Source: Chrysemys picta bellii
Lineage: Eukaryota; Chordata; Testudines; Emydidae
Length of the DNA stretch: 64,000 nucleotides
Reading direction: 5' to 3'
NCBI RefSeq assembly: GCF_011386835.1
Contig: NC_088792.1
Coordinates: 108,100,421-108,164,420, forward strand
The translations under genes were made by a program, and so were the position numbers. The notes beneath the pieces are model-generated. The model worked only from the letters and a program-made list of their open reading frames with translations, was not told where the DNA came from and ran no database searches. This document shows, in pieces, positions 11,766-22,446 of the stretch. Position 1 is the first letter of the stretch, and each line of letters opens with the position of its first letter.

Positions 11766-13640
11766 GTTGATTTGCATTTTTTCTCCCCCATTCATTGGCA
11801 GAAAAGGGGACGGGTAGGCAGTTTAAAGATTGGTTGAGCTGCCAGATAGATTACTATAGTAATCAACAATCCAAATGATTCTTTACTTATCAAACATTTA
11901 TTGGACCGTAGCAAAATTAGTGATATTACTCTAATCCTTGTGCAAAATGACTATTTTAAACAAAGAGCTAGCTTTAGCAATGTCCATGATCTTCTTGACT
12001 TACCCCATACAGATTGGTAAAAAAAGACAAGTGCATATATAACTGTACTTTCCCATGCTACCTGCATATAACAGTGATGTACCCAAAATCTGTATGTATA
12101 ATATTGATGTGGACATCATCCTTCCTATGTCTAGTTTAGACAGAGTATTCTTTGAGTATTAATACAGCCGTTTTGACAATCCCAAGTGTTCAAGGATCAT
12201 GAGATTTGCTTTAACAATACATTATTAATTATTATTATTATTATTTTTAATTTTCAGTCTGGTTACTAAGCCTTATGAGTCTAGGAGCTAGGACTTTAAG
12301 GAAAATATCAGCCTATAGGCTCATGTGAGAACCATGAAACCTTGTAAGACTGATACAGGCATTTGCAAAGGCACTCACATAGTATCATTTACATAACTTA
12401 CATAGACACTTTACATTAGCAATAGTCCTATTCTATCACTGCTTCCATTTTGCATGGATAAGGATCCCTGAGAAGTGTCTCCTTCAGTCCTGGCAACATG
12501 CACTGGGAAACTGCCCCATTGGAATCCTCTTTCACCCACAAGGTTTCATTTCTTAGTTCCCTGCTCATTCCCATAAGATCTCCCACTCCCTTGTTACCCC
12601 AGCTCCCTTGGGTTGAGTAGTAGCATATGGCTGGGGCCTTACAGGTCAGCTTCCCAGGAGAGGAGAAATCAGTGACAGGGTGTCTAGGCATATTCTAAAC
12701 CTCACTTGATTTATTTACACTATATCCAACAGTCATGGAACAGAGGTGGTCACAAACAGCATGCAGACAAACTCTTCCTTCAGAAATGTGAGCCTGTTAT
12801 GTTCATGGCAGACACACAGTTGTTAAAATGAATAAAGGAAGGTTGCAACATAACATTACTTTGTTTCTTAGAATCCAGAACCCTAATACAAGAACCAAAA
12901 ACAGAGAGCTATATAGGAGAGAGGCACAACTCAATCCACCTTGATCCAGGTGGACTGACTCTTTGCAGCCTGTACACAGAGGGCCCAAATACACAGCTTC
13001 CCTCTGAGATCCAGAGCTTGCAAGCAGGACCAAGGAACCCTTACAGTTTAAAGTGATAGCATGTAATTTGAGTACAGTTTCCAATGCACCTCACAGCCTT
13101 GCTTGTTCCTACAGAGTAACTTTTCCTCAGGAATTTATTCTAATCAGAGACCAAGACCGAGATTAAATTCCCTTGCTGCTTGCACAGATCCCTCTCAAAG
13201 AACCACTACCTCTGTTCAAAACCTTGCATAACTAAAAGCAAACAGCAGTCTTCCCCAGAGTGAATATTTGTTTGCATGCTAAGAAAAGAACTTGGAAGAT
13301 TTTATAACAGCCCAGCTTGGTGACACCTGCCATAATATTAAAATAGTAAAAATATATTTTACAAAATTAAAGAACAAGCCTTATTCTGGGTATGAATGTA
13401 ACCAACAGCATGATGATAAATTGACACAGGCAAGCATTCAGTAGCATGTTGCTATTTAGCAAGACCTTTTACAGAGGGACAGAAAGGGAGTCACCTACAG
13501 AACCTACACGGAGATGCTTGGTACCATCAAACAGACCTACAGGCTTGGATCAGCCATATATTTAGCTATTTCAGTTTGCCTGAGTAACCTCCTGTAATTT
13601 CTGTGCTAAAAGAATTTTAAGTCATAGAAATCTGCTACAG
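11766..13640. other. No gene seen
   Basis: Mostly unique AT-rich sequence. A short ATT-rich tract lies at about 12225-12250. The segment 12430-13240 is more GC-balanced with short minus-strand frames of 87 and 93 codons that match nothing I recognise; it may be an old LTR-type repeat, but no ends are visible. Confidence 0.45.
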
Positions 13641-13649
13641 GTCCACTCA

Positions 13650-14290
13650 ACACTAGGGGCAGCTACTCCTGGCCACTCTGAGGATTAGCTCCTTCCAGGT
13701 GTTGCACCCTCCTTTGGAGAACTCTCTACCTATACTCCTCTTTCACCCTACAGCCCCTCTCACTCCAAGAGTTGCAGCTTCCTTTTTGTGACTTGGACCT
13801 CTGGCCAGGACAGCCACAATGGTCCTCCCCTTCTGGGATATCAAAGTCCTTGGGGGCAAACTGTCCCAGGCTCTCCCCTGCCTGGTCTGTGCCACTTCAC
13901 TAGTGGCTGGTAGGAGAACCTGGCCCTACCCTCTACTCTGAGTTCCACCACAGGGGCCCTCTCTTTAGCAGCTAAGGTCCATGCTATCCAATCCTTGCTA
14001 CTTTCCCTCTAAACCTTTCCTACCTGCTGGTTTGCCAGCTCAAGCAGCCTCCTCCCAGGAAGGAAGACTGCATACCATGATCCCCAACTTCCTTCCTTTA
14101 CTAAGGGAGTAGCTACACACTATTTTCCCAGAGTGCTCAGCTATTGGGCTTTATAAACCCAGCCCAGCTCTTTCCCCAGCTGGATTTCATCAGCAGATTA
14201 TGCCATAACATCCCCTGGCTTTCCTCCAGGTGCAGTCTATAGGTGAATTGGCCTAATTCACCCCTTCAAGACCAGTGTGGGGTGGATACC
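13650..14290. other. Unresolved repeat-like block (possible LTR)
   Basis: A GC-balanced, pyrimidine-rich stretch with abrupt edges against AT-rich flanks. A TATA-like TTTATAAACC sits at about 14151-14160 on the plus strand, and several segments feel like a turtle LTR. I cannot find matching TG...CA ends or a target duplication, so the class remains a guess. Confidence 0.3.
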
Positions 14291-16490
14291 TCAGCACTAA
14301 CCCTAAATAAAAGCTGTTTTTCATTACAAAGATGACCTTAATAATGTTGATTCCATTTTGGGCATGTTTTATATGTTCTCATCTGCTCCCATTGTATAGA
14401 ATAAAGTGCACCAAAAATAGGTCATAGTTCTCTTCTACATAAGTGAGTTTTACATCAGATTAAGTATATCGATTTTGCCAGAGTTACTTCTGAGTTACAC
14501 CTAGTATAAATAAGAGTGCGGGAGAGAGAGGAAATAGACACTTGATTCATACAACACACATAAATGTTCACAGAAGCTTTTTTCACTGCATGTACACAGA
14601 ATTAACTCCAGAGCATAGCTTGTTGTACAATACCCATCTGTTTATAACTCTCACACGTGATGTTGAAAACATTAACCTTTTTTACTGTTCATAAGCAGGT
14701 TATGACCTAGGAATCTATTCCCTATTCATAATTGTTTGAAAAAGTTTGTGCCAACAAATTTTCATTGTATGTAGATCCTTTCTGCCAGGTGTTAGCAGCA
14801 GCAAAATACACCACATTCAGTTTTCCAGGTTCCTTCTGAAACTTAAACACCAGAAATCTGGGAAACTATATATATCACCCTGGGCCCCCTTGATAAGTAA
14901 TACCTTCCCCCTCACAAGCACTGAGAGTACAGGTTTAAAACAAAGAACTTTGGGGAAGGGAGTGGCTAAGGAGACAACAGAGTAAATTTGTGAAAATCAG
15001 TAATTAAAAAGTTAACAATATAAGGTAAGCCTCCCACCAGAGTTTCTGAATACCAGTCCCAACTCAGACTTCCTCGTGCTGTTGTAAGTGGCTAATACAT
15101 CCTCACCTCTTCCTCACAGTTTGCTGTCCAGGGTTAGCAGCGTCCAAGAATTCTTGCAGGTCAGTCTTCTGAACCTAAAGGATGTTTTGCCTGAGGTGCT
15201 CCAGGAACTCTGTCACCTGACCCGGCTGAGCTTATTTCAGCTTTGATTGCTAGATAAGAAGACTCACACACTGGAGTCCCTCAGTTAAGCTGCTGCTCTG
15301 GACGGTTTCAGCCTAATCTATTAATAGCACTTCTGTGATGTCTCACAGCCTCTTCAGCTCACTACCACTGTGCCAAGTCTCCTAAGAGCAACCACTGGTA
15401 CCTAGTACCCTTAACAGAACGCTTATCTTCAGAGAAGCATGACTAAATAGGATTAACAAAATATTTTGTACATATATGATTACCCTTCTCGTATGCCAAA
15501 AAGGGCTTTCATGTAAATAGGTATTGTTCAAACATGTATGTCCATGAAAAGGGAAGATAAAGGGGTATGACCATGGCTGAAGCAGGCAGTCATTTGGAAT
15601 TTAGAAGATTTCTGTGGAATTGAAATTTCAGTTAAAAAAAGAAAACTTTTGCAAATATTTCTTTCTTAAACTTGCTCTCCTCCCCCTCCCAATTTTCTAT
15701 CCTGTGCCTATATCTGCAAAAACTGCAGGGAAGAAGGTTGCTTTTTTTTATTTTGTATTTGGTCTCATGTCCCTATAACTAGATATTTTTATTTAACTTT
15801 CCTCGGTTTATATGTTTAAAAATAGGATCTCCGTCTCATACCAATGTACTGAGGATGACAGCTGCCAGCCAACAGGATGCAGTTTAGAAGAAGAGGTGGA
15901 GGTGGGAAGCAGTTTCTCTTTCCTTTCTCTTTTTTTGTTCTAATGATTGTTGCTTATATAGGTAGATAGATATAGAGATATATAAAGTTTAGATTGCTGT
16001 AAATGAGCAGAGGATGATTTCTTCTTGGAATCATTATCTCTGGTTTGTCATCTGAACTATATCATTTGCCAAACATTTACTCTGCCTTGCTACAAGTATT
16101 TTGTTTTTACTGCATAAGGGGCGACTACAGTTATGGCTCACAATGTTTTTCTGGTAAAACCCCTTTCCATACCTTGAAAACTCTTCTGGGAGAATAATCA
16201 AAAGGGAACTTGAATACGGTAGGGGGTACCCACCAAACCAACAAAAAACTGACCCAGAAACACCTTCTGTTGTAACAGCCTGGTCCCTATTGACTCTCCT
16301 CAATGTATGCTAGTCCTATTATATGAACTTTTCCCCAACATGCTTTTGGAGGTTGGGAGGAGTGGCCCTTTACATTTGGCATACACAGGCAGTTGCAGCC
16401 ATGGATGTGTATTTACAATTACATAATAAAATAAAGGGAAAGAATGAGTCATCCTGTATGACAGAAAAAGTTTGAGTTTATATATGGTAA
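14290..16490. other. No gene seen
   Basis: Unique-looking sequence. Short frames at 14746-14985 and 16034-16503 show no recognisable protein features. Confidence 0.5.
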
Positions 16491-16632
16491 ATGGAGTCAC
16501 CATAGCCGAATATGTGCTGACAAATCTAAAAATAATAATAAAAAAAACACAGGTAGACTGGGAGCAACCTTTTGCAACCTTGAGAGTGCAGTTAAGAAAT
16601 ACAAAAGGATATCTAATGTTATAGCCATTATG

Positions 16633-17330
16633 ACAGCTGAACTAGTGGGAATAATCTTAGCATTAAACTGGATAAGGAACATACAGCCTACCGCAGCTGT
16701 TATCTTTTCAGATACATTATCAGGTATAGTGGAAATTAAGAGGGGTACCTGAGAAAGCAGGAGTGATATAATAAATGAAATATTGTTTTTGACAACAGAG
16801 TTAGTATTTGTGGAAAACCGGGCAATGAATTGGCAGATAAAAAAAGCAAACAATACTTTAAAAATGCAGAAACTGATATAATGATTCCTTTGGGTAATCA
16901 GGATTTTAAAAGTTTTGTTAAAAGGGGATTAAAAAGGAATGGCAAGATTATGGACCAAGGACAAAAGAGGAAGAAGATTCTATGAAGTATGCCCAAAAAT
17001 AGAGGATAATGCACTAATCCAAAGTTTATGAAAGGATCAGTGAAATACTCATATTTAGATGGTTAATTGGTCACTGGGGTTTAAATAATAATTTATATTT
17101 ATTGAAGAGACACAAAGCTGGGTTATGTAACACAAGTAAGGTTAAAGAAACAGTTGATTACCTGATATGGGAATGCAGGGAATATTCCCAGGAAAGATAG
17201 ATTCTTTAATGAAGAATGTAGATGCTTTAAGATACCAGAATATACTATGAGGGGTTTAGTGAAAGTATTGGGCAAGTGGAGTAATATTAAAAAAAACCTC
17301 TTCTATGTTTTTTTAAGGCTATAGAGTGGG
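16633..17330 (+). pseudogene. Decayed LINE 3' coding end with RNase H domain (I/Jockey-superfamily-like)
   Basis: Translated in pieces, the plus strand gives TAELVGIILALNWIRNIQP then VIFSDTLSGIVEIK, the glutamate and aspartate blocks of an RNase HI fold. GNELADKKSK follows, the conserved block before the last catalytic aspartate. After it come KKEWQD, then RGRRFYEVCPKIED, then RWLIGHWGLNNNLYLLKRH and CNTSKVKETVDYLIWECREY. That last part resembles the cysteine/histidine-bearing C-terminal tail of RNase H-carrying LINE polyproteins in fish and arthropods. At least two frameshifts and several stops interrupt it. The reverse transcriptase is missing upstream, as in a 5'-truncated copy. The 3' UTR probably runs to about 17450. 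The exact clade is uncertain. Confidence 0.6.
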
Positions 17331-18177
17331 GTAAGAGTGTAGGGGCATGATGTACTACAGGGTGGCAGTTATAGACTCAGCAGATGAGCCTGCTTTGACA
17401 TAAAGCACCAGAAGAAGAGGCCGAAGCCCTATAACGGCTGTGTGTAGTAGTTTTTTTGCTCAATGCTTCTCTTTCAACTGGTGAGTATTCTTAGTTTCTA
17501 TCATGCTTTCCTTTCTTCGTGGCTGAGGGGATGATGCACTCTCACAATGTGGTTGTACATAATCTTTCATAATGTTTCAATGATCCAAATCAAGTGTAAA
17601 CTCAGCTGAGAAGTATTTTTCATCTTAGCTGTGCCAAGATAATCAGGGCTCAGAGAATCAAGATGGATTCCTCCATCTTGCTCATAATCACCAGTAATGA
17701 AGAGTGTGATCCAAGAAGGTACTTAGGTACCTAAGTCTTGTTTTTAGGCACCACAAAACTCCCACTTGGCTGCTGCTTAACCCAGTAGGTGCGTAAACTC
17801 ACTCAACACCTACATTTTCCCCTGGGGCATGCGGAATGCTGCCTCAGGATAGGAGTCCAGGCCCCTATCTCCTGCCTAAGCCCCAGAGCCATTCGCAAGC
17901 TGGAGAAGATAGGTGTTCAGCTGCCTAAGTCGTTTGTGTGGCTGATCTGGTAAGTGTGCTCAAAGACCACCTACTGGATCAGACTCCTCAGGTGAGCTCA
18001 CACAAAACAGCTGACGGGGGGGGGGGGAGAAAGGAGGAGCCCTCCCAATAGTCTTGAGTGCTCAGGTGAATACCCTAGTAGTCTGTGGAATAGTCAGATC
18101 CCTCAATCTCTCCTACTTAAGTTGTTCCTCTTTAATAAAATAATTGAATCATTAAATATTAATTGGACCCGAGAAAG

Positions 18178-18240
18178 ACTCTGTTGCCTGGTGGTTAGAG
18201 CACTCACCTCAGGTGAGAGATCCCTGTTCAAATCACTTCT
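18178..18240 (+). repeat. tRNA-like SINE module, plus strand
   Basis: TGCCTGGTGGTTAGAGCACT resembles a tRNA 5' half with an A-box, and CCCTGTTCAAATCAC, about 30 bp later, resembles a B-box and T-loop. The stems do not pair cleanly enough for a functional tRNA. It is best read as the promoter part of a tRNA-derived SINE. Confidence 0.45.
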
Positions 18241-18325
18241 CCCACACAGGTGAGGATGGATTTGAACTTTGGGTCTCCCACATCCCAAGTAAGTACCCTA
18301 ATTACTGGACTAAAGATTATTAGGA
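18241..18325 (-). repeat. tRNA-like SINE module, minus strand
   Basis: Read on the minus strand, TTTAGTCCAGTAATTAGGGT resembles an A-box region, and AAAGTTCAAATCCA follows as a B-box. It abuts the plus-strand module in tail-to-tail arrangement. The sequence GGGATGTGGGAGA is shared with the minus-strand SINE at 26875-26945, so both probably belong to one family. Confidence 0.45.
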
Positions 18326-18427
18326 AGTACTGCCTGTTTCCTGCTACCCAATTTTGTTTTGGGCCCTGCATGAGACTTAGGTTGTCACCTATCTTTCCCT
18401 CTTTTGTGGATGGCAAACAGATGTAGG

Positions 18428-18928
18428 TAGGGTTGCCAGGTGTTGGTTTTCGACTGGAACGTCTGGTTAAAAGTCTGGTCAGTGGCACAACTGGGCTAAG
18501 ACAGGCTCCCTGTCTGCCATAGTGCCGCACAGCTCCCAGAAGCAGCGGTATGTGCCCCCTCTGGCTCCTACACCTAGGGCAGCCAGGGAGCTCTGTGCAC
18601 TACCCCCACCCCAAGTGCCAGCTCTGCTGCTCCCACTGGCCGGGAACCACAGCCAATGGGAGCTGCGGGGTTGGTGCCTGCGGATGGGGCAGCGCACAGA
18701 GCCACCTGGCCACGCCATAGGAGCCGGAGGGAGAACGTGCCACTGCTTCCGGGAGCTGCTTAAGGTAAGCGCCGGCCAGATCCTGCACCCCTGACACCTT
18801 CCCATGCCCCAACCCTCTGCCCCAGCTCTGATCCCCTCCCAGCCTACAAACCCCTCGGTCCCACCCTGGAGCACCCTCCTGCACCCCAAACCCCTCATCC
18901 CCAACCCCACCCCAGAGCCTGCTGTACA
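18428..18928. mobile_element. hAT-type MITE (TAGGGTTGCCA family), right end missing
   Basis: It starts TAGGGTTGCCAGG and continues with a GC-rich interior: a GGCTCC/GGAGCC inverted pair around a CACTGGCC...CCAATGGGAGCTGC palindrome, then a CCCCAACCC-type C-rich tract. The expected inverted TGGCAACCCTA end is absent; the C-rich tract runs straight into LINE sequence at about 18929. Open frames of 80-160 codons inside are composition artefacts. Confidence 0.6.
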
Positions 18929-19091
18929 GCCCAGGTGCCTTGTTATTTTTCAGCTTCTGCAATACTTTTTTTCCATCTTCGATTTTTACCTCAGATACAT
19001 CTATATCTAGGTATAATGGTTTATCATTGTTAAATTCCAGTCTTGTAATTGTTCTGATTGGTTTAGCACTTCTTTGAAGTATTCCACTCAT
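18929..19091 (-). pseudogene. LINE reverse transcriptase fragment (RTE-like)
   Basis: The minus strand encodes LDIDVSEVKIEDGKKVLQKL followed by KNNKAPG. This is the conserved N-terminal start of the reverse transcriptase domain in RTE-like non-LTR elements, where the KxxKAPG turn precedes the first RT block. About 54 residues remain before the frame runs into the C-rich MITE. It could come from the same family as the endonuclease fragment at 7247-7490. Confidence 0.55.
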
Positions 19092-19254
19092 CTTTTTTCT
19101 TGTGATTTTCTAGGTGCCTAAAAGTTGGGCACTGCAATGCTCAGCCTTGCAATGCCTAAGCCTCTTTGTGGATCTGGGCTGAAGAAACTGAAGTGATATC
19201 TGTGTGATACCCATTGTCTTCAAAGTAGTAGCACAGGTATAGCTTTGAAACTTA

Positions 19255-19270
19255 GGCCTGGTCTACACTA
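19255..19270 (+). repeat. Harbinger left terminal inverted repeat
   Basis: GGCCTGGTCTACACTA matches the inverted right end at 15 of 16 positions. The outer flank is TTA. Confidence 0.85.
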
Positions 19271-19650
19271 GGCGTTTATGTCGAAGTTAGCGCCGTTAAA
19301 TCGAATTAACCCTGCACCCGTCCACACTGCGATGCTATTTAGTTCGACATAGAGGTCTCTTTAATTCGACTTCTGTACTCCTCCCCGACGAGGGGAGTAG
19401 CGCTAAATTCGACATGGCCATGTCGAATTAGGCTAGGTGTGGATGGAAATCGACGCTAATAGCTCCGGGAGCTATCCCACAGTGCACCACTCTGTTGACG
19501 CTCTGGACAGCAGTGCGAGCTCGGATGCTCTGACCAGCCACACAGGAAAAGCCCCGGGAAAATTTGAATTTGAATTCCTTTTCCTGTCTGGCCAGTTTGA
19601 ATCTCATTTCCTGTCTGGACATCGTGGCGAGCACAGCAGCACTGGCAACG

Positions 19651-21697
19651 ATGCAGAGCTCTCCAGCAGTGATGGCCATGCAGTCTGTGAATAGAAAGAG
19701 AGCCCCAGCATGGACTGATCGTGAAGTCTTGGATCTCATCGCTGTGTGGGGCGATGAGTCCGTGCTTTCCGAGCTGCGATCCAAAAGAAGGAATGCAAAG
19801 ATCTACGAGAAGATCTCTAAAGACATGGCAGAGAGAGGATACAGCCGGGATGCAACGCAGTGCCGCGTGAAAATCAAGGAGCTGAGACAAGGCTACCAGA
19901 AGACCAAAGAGGCAAACGGACGCTCCGGATCCCATCCCCAGACATCCCGTTTCTACGAGGCACTGCATTCCATCCTCGGTGCTGCCGCCACCACTACCCC
20001 ACCAGTGACCGTGGACTCTGAGGATGGGATACTGTCCACGGCCGGTTCCTCAGACATGTTAGGGGACGGGGAAGATGAGGAAGGAGATGAGGAGGGCGAG
20101 GCAGTTGGCAGCTCTCACAACGCTGATTTCCCCGACAGCCAGGATCTCTTCATCACCCTTACAGAGATCCCCTACGAAGCGTCCCCAGCCATTACCCCGG
20201 ACACAGAATCTGGTGAAGGATCAGCCAGTAAGTGTTGTAAACATCTAAACATTTATTTTTAACAAAACAGGAATATTAACAATTAAAAGAATGGGTTGTT
20301 CATGATTAGTGTGCCCTAGGCGCTTAACGGTTTAGTAAGGGGCAGTGCAAGTTTTGAAAAGAAATCTAGCAATGTCCGGTTTTCAGTGATTGTCCTGCAC
20401 AAGCCGCTCTACTGTGTATTCCCTGCTACTGCAGCTACAGTAAAATGCGGTCTATATGTGCGGGGATAGAGCAGTAATCCTCCTGGGACATCTCGATGAA
20501 GCTCTCCTGGAGGTAACTTGAAAGCCGTTGCATGAGGTTCTTGGGGAGAGCGGCCTTATTGGGTCCTCCGAAGTACGACACGTTGCCGCGCCACGAGATT
20601 ATCAGGTACTCGGGGATCATTGCTCTGCACAGCAGGGCGGCATACGGCCCTGGTCTTTGGAGGCTTTCCCGGAGCATTCTCTCTTTGTCGCTCTCGGAGA
20701 TCCTCATCAGGGTGATGTCGGCCATGGTGACCTGCTTTTAATTAGGTAGGGGAATGTTAGTGTTGGGACTGCTTTCCCGTTCCTTTACAGAACTGTCACC
20801 GCTGGTTTGCAGCCACGCGGTGGAGGCGGGAGAGGGGCAGCCGAAAGGGATCGTTCCCGGGGACAGCCGCGAGGGGGTGGGACAGGGGCAGAGTTCCCGC
20901 TTGCCGGATTGCTGGCAGCAGGGACTGACATTGATTTAAATGTGAAATGAGGCCAGTGGTAATATAAAAGTTTTAAACTGCCACAAGTGTACGGCTTACC
21001 ATGTCTGCCTGCAACAGAAATTCCGTTGTGCTGCCTCGCTTCTCAAATGTGCTGTTCAAGACCCCAGGCACAGAATGCGAAGGCCGAGAATTCGACCTTG
21101 TGCTGAGTGCGCATGTGAAAGGTGCTGTGCATGGTCTTGTTCACAGAGAAAGACTATGTTCTTTGTTCACAACTACATTTATCTTTCAGAGGAATTCACT
21201 CCCTTTTTCCCATTTCCACAGCCCCGTCTGCGACTGTCTCACAACCTAGCCTGGAATCACACTCCCAGAGGCTAGCGCGGATTAGGCGTAGGAAGAAGAG
21301 GACACGGGAGGACATGTTCTCTGAGCTTATGGCCTCTTCCCAAGCCCAGGCAGCACAGCAGACCCAGTGGCGGGAGAACTTGACCCGAATGCACCAAGCC
21401 AACATGGATCGGGAGGAGAGGTGGCGGCAGGAAGACCAGCAGGCGACTCTAACGCTGCTTGGACTACTGAGGGAGCAAACGGACACACTCCGGCGCCTTG
21501 TGGATGTTCTGCAGGAACGGAGGCAGGAGGACAGAGCCCCGCTGCAGTCCATCTCTAACCGCCCTCCCCCGCCACCAAGTCCCATACCCACCTCACCCAA
21601 AGTGCAAAGAAGGAGAGGCGGCAGAGTCCCTGCTAACTCTCACTCCACCCCTGCAGAGAGCTCTAGTAGCAGAAGGCTCTCATTTCCCAAAATTTGA
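19651..21697 (+). CDS. Harbinger Myb/SANT-like (trihelix) DNA-binding protein, two exons
   Basis: Predicted join of 19651-20227 and 21222-21697, 350 residues. The donor is a perfect GTAAGT at 20228-20233. The acceptor is preceded by CCCTTTTTCCCATTTCCACAG, and the phase-1 junction keeps the frame. I chose the ATG at 19651 (A at -3) because similar turtle proteins, as I recall them, start MQSSPAVMAMQS; an in-frame ATG at 19564 and a stronger-context ATG at 19672 are alternatives. Residues about 18-108 form a Myb/SANT-like domain with spaced tryptophans (W21, W33) and the CRVKIKELRQGY helix. An acidic linker follows. Exon 2 holds a basic stretch (RIRRRKKRTRED), a glutamine-rich probable coiled coil and a proline-rich tail ending RRLSFPKI. 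In Harbinger systems this protein carries the transposase to the nucleus and binds the element ends. No disabling change is seen. Confidence 0.85.
20252..20257 (-). terminator. Poly(A) signal for the nested antisense frame
   Basis: The minus strand reads AATAAA about 180 bp downstream of the stop codon of the 20435-20725 frame. It lies just inside the Myb intron, close to the donor site. Confidence 0.5.
20435..20725 (-). CDS. Nested 96-residue protein of unknown function in the Harbinger element
   Basis: A complete minus-strand frame, entirely inside the intron of the Myb-like gene and in the same orientation as the transposase. The start context is CACCATGG, close to the Kozak optimum, and AATAAA follows downstream. 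The composition looks like a real globular protein: balanced, with several tryptophan, tyrosine and aromatic residues and little low complexity. It starts MADITLMRISESDKERMLRE, has a central EYLIISWRGNVSYFGG segment and ends YCSIPAHIDRILL. No signal peptide, membrane segment or zinc-binding cysteines are visible. I do not recognise the family and assign no function. The leader (about 20800-20930) is GC- and CpG-rich and could be promoter. It might be a third element-encoded factor, a captured host exon or a chance frame. Confidence 0.55.
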   Translation of the reverse strand: MADITLMRISESDKERMLRESLQRPGPYAALLCRAMIPEYLIISWRGNVSYFGGPNKAALPKNLMQRLSSYLQESFIEMSQEDYCSIPAHIDRILL

Positions 21698-21768
21698 AAA
21701 GTTCTTTCCTTCCCGCCTGACACAAGCCCACGTCCAAGTTTCACCTCCCAATGCCATGTGTAGTTGAT

Positions 21769-21774
21769 AATAAA
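21769..21774 (+). terminator. Poly(A) signal of the Myb-like gene
   Basis: AATAAA lies 72 bp past the stop codon at 21697, a normal 3' UTR length for such a compact gene. Confidence 0.65.
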
Positions 21775-21779
21775 AAATT

Positions 21780-22325
21780 CGTTTCTGTTAACTACTGTTT
21801 CAATCATGTTCTTTTGGAGGAGGAGGGGAAAGGGGGTTGGAAATTGGACAGGACAGTCTCCTTTGGCAGGGTACATAGTCGGGGGCAGGCACAGCAGCAG
21901 GGCACATACACAGTGCAGTGATGCAGTGACTAGTTGCCCCGGTTAGTCTGGGAGGTTGTTTTGATGTAATGTTGGGGGGGGTGGGTTGCTCTGTGACTTT
22001 GTGGCGGGGGAGGGCAGTTACAGATCTTAAGCGCCGGTCCTTAGACAGGATCACAGAGCCACACAGCATGGGATCTGTAACCGTCCTCCCCCTGCCACAA
22101 AGTCAAATAGACCTCCCATACACACAGTCCCGATCAGGAGGGGTGACAGGCTCCGTTGAAACAAGCATCCCACCGCAGCGGAGCCTGTCAATCCTTGAGT
22201 TTAGAAGCTGCATTCGCATCACAACACTAGACCCGCCCCGCACCACAGTCTGCGTCCCAGTTTTAAAAAATTCCCGCTAAAACAGTATTAAAGAAAACGG
22301 TGTGCTTTAACAAAGTAGAACTATT
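21780..22325. other. Intergenic region between convergent Harbinger genes
   Basis: Between the two converging transcription units lie G-rich tracts (around 21815-21840 and 21970-22010) and an inverted CAGGCTCCGTTG / CGGAGCCTG pair near 22148-22190. Its short frames show no protein character. Confidence 0.5.
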
Positions 22326-22331
22326 TTTATT
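22326..22331 (-). terminator. Poly(A) signal of the transposase gene
   Basis: AATAAA on the minus strand, about 115 bp beyond the transposase stop codon. Confidence 0.6.
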
Positions 22332-22446
22332 TCGACACGTGTGTTGGAGGGGGGGTGAAGGGGGTATGTAACTGGATAGGATAGTCAACATTACCTGGGT
22401 AAAGAAACGGGGGCAGGTTTAGCTTCTCAGTACACAAACTATAAAA

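Larger units (their letters stand above)
17690..18427. mobile_element. Composite repeat containing tRNA-like modules
   Basis: The segment opens with AGGCACC/CCTAAGT-type sequence also seen at 19095-19170 and 27430-27560. It contains a poly-G run (about 18017-18028) and two tRNA-like modules in opposite orientation (listed separately). The similar flanking sequence beyond 19095 suggests that one repeat was split by the 18428-19091 insertions. Family not identified. Confidence 0.4.

Noticed and set aside
18178..18240. Functional tRNA gene
   Set aside because: A- and B-box-like segments exist, but acceptor and anticodon stems do not pair well; a SINE-derived module is more likely.
19428..19968. 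Minus-strand frames of 118 and 170 codons
   Set aside because: Antisense shadows of the Myb-like exon and the Harbinger left end.
20528..20749. Plus-strand frames opposite the nested gene
   Set aside because: Antisense shadows of the 20435-20725 frame, with poorer start context and composition.
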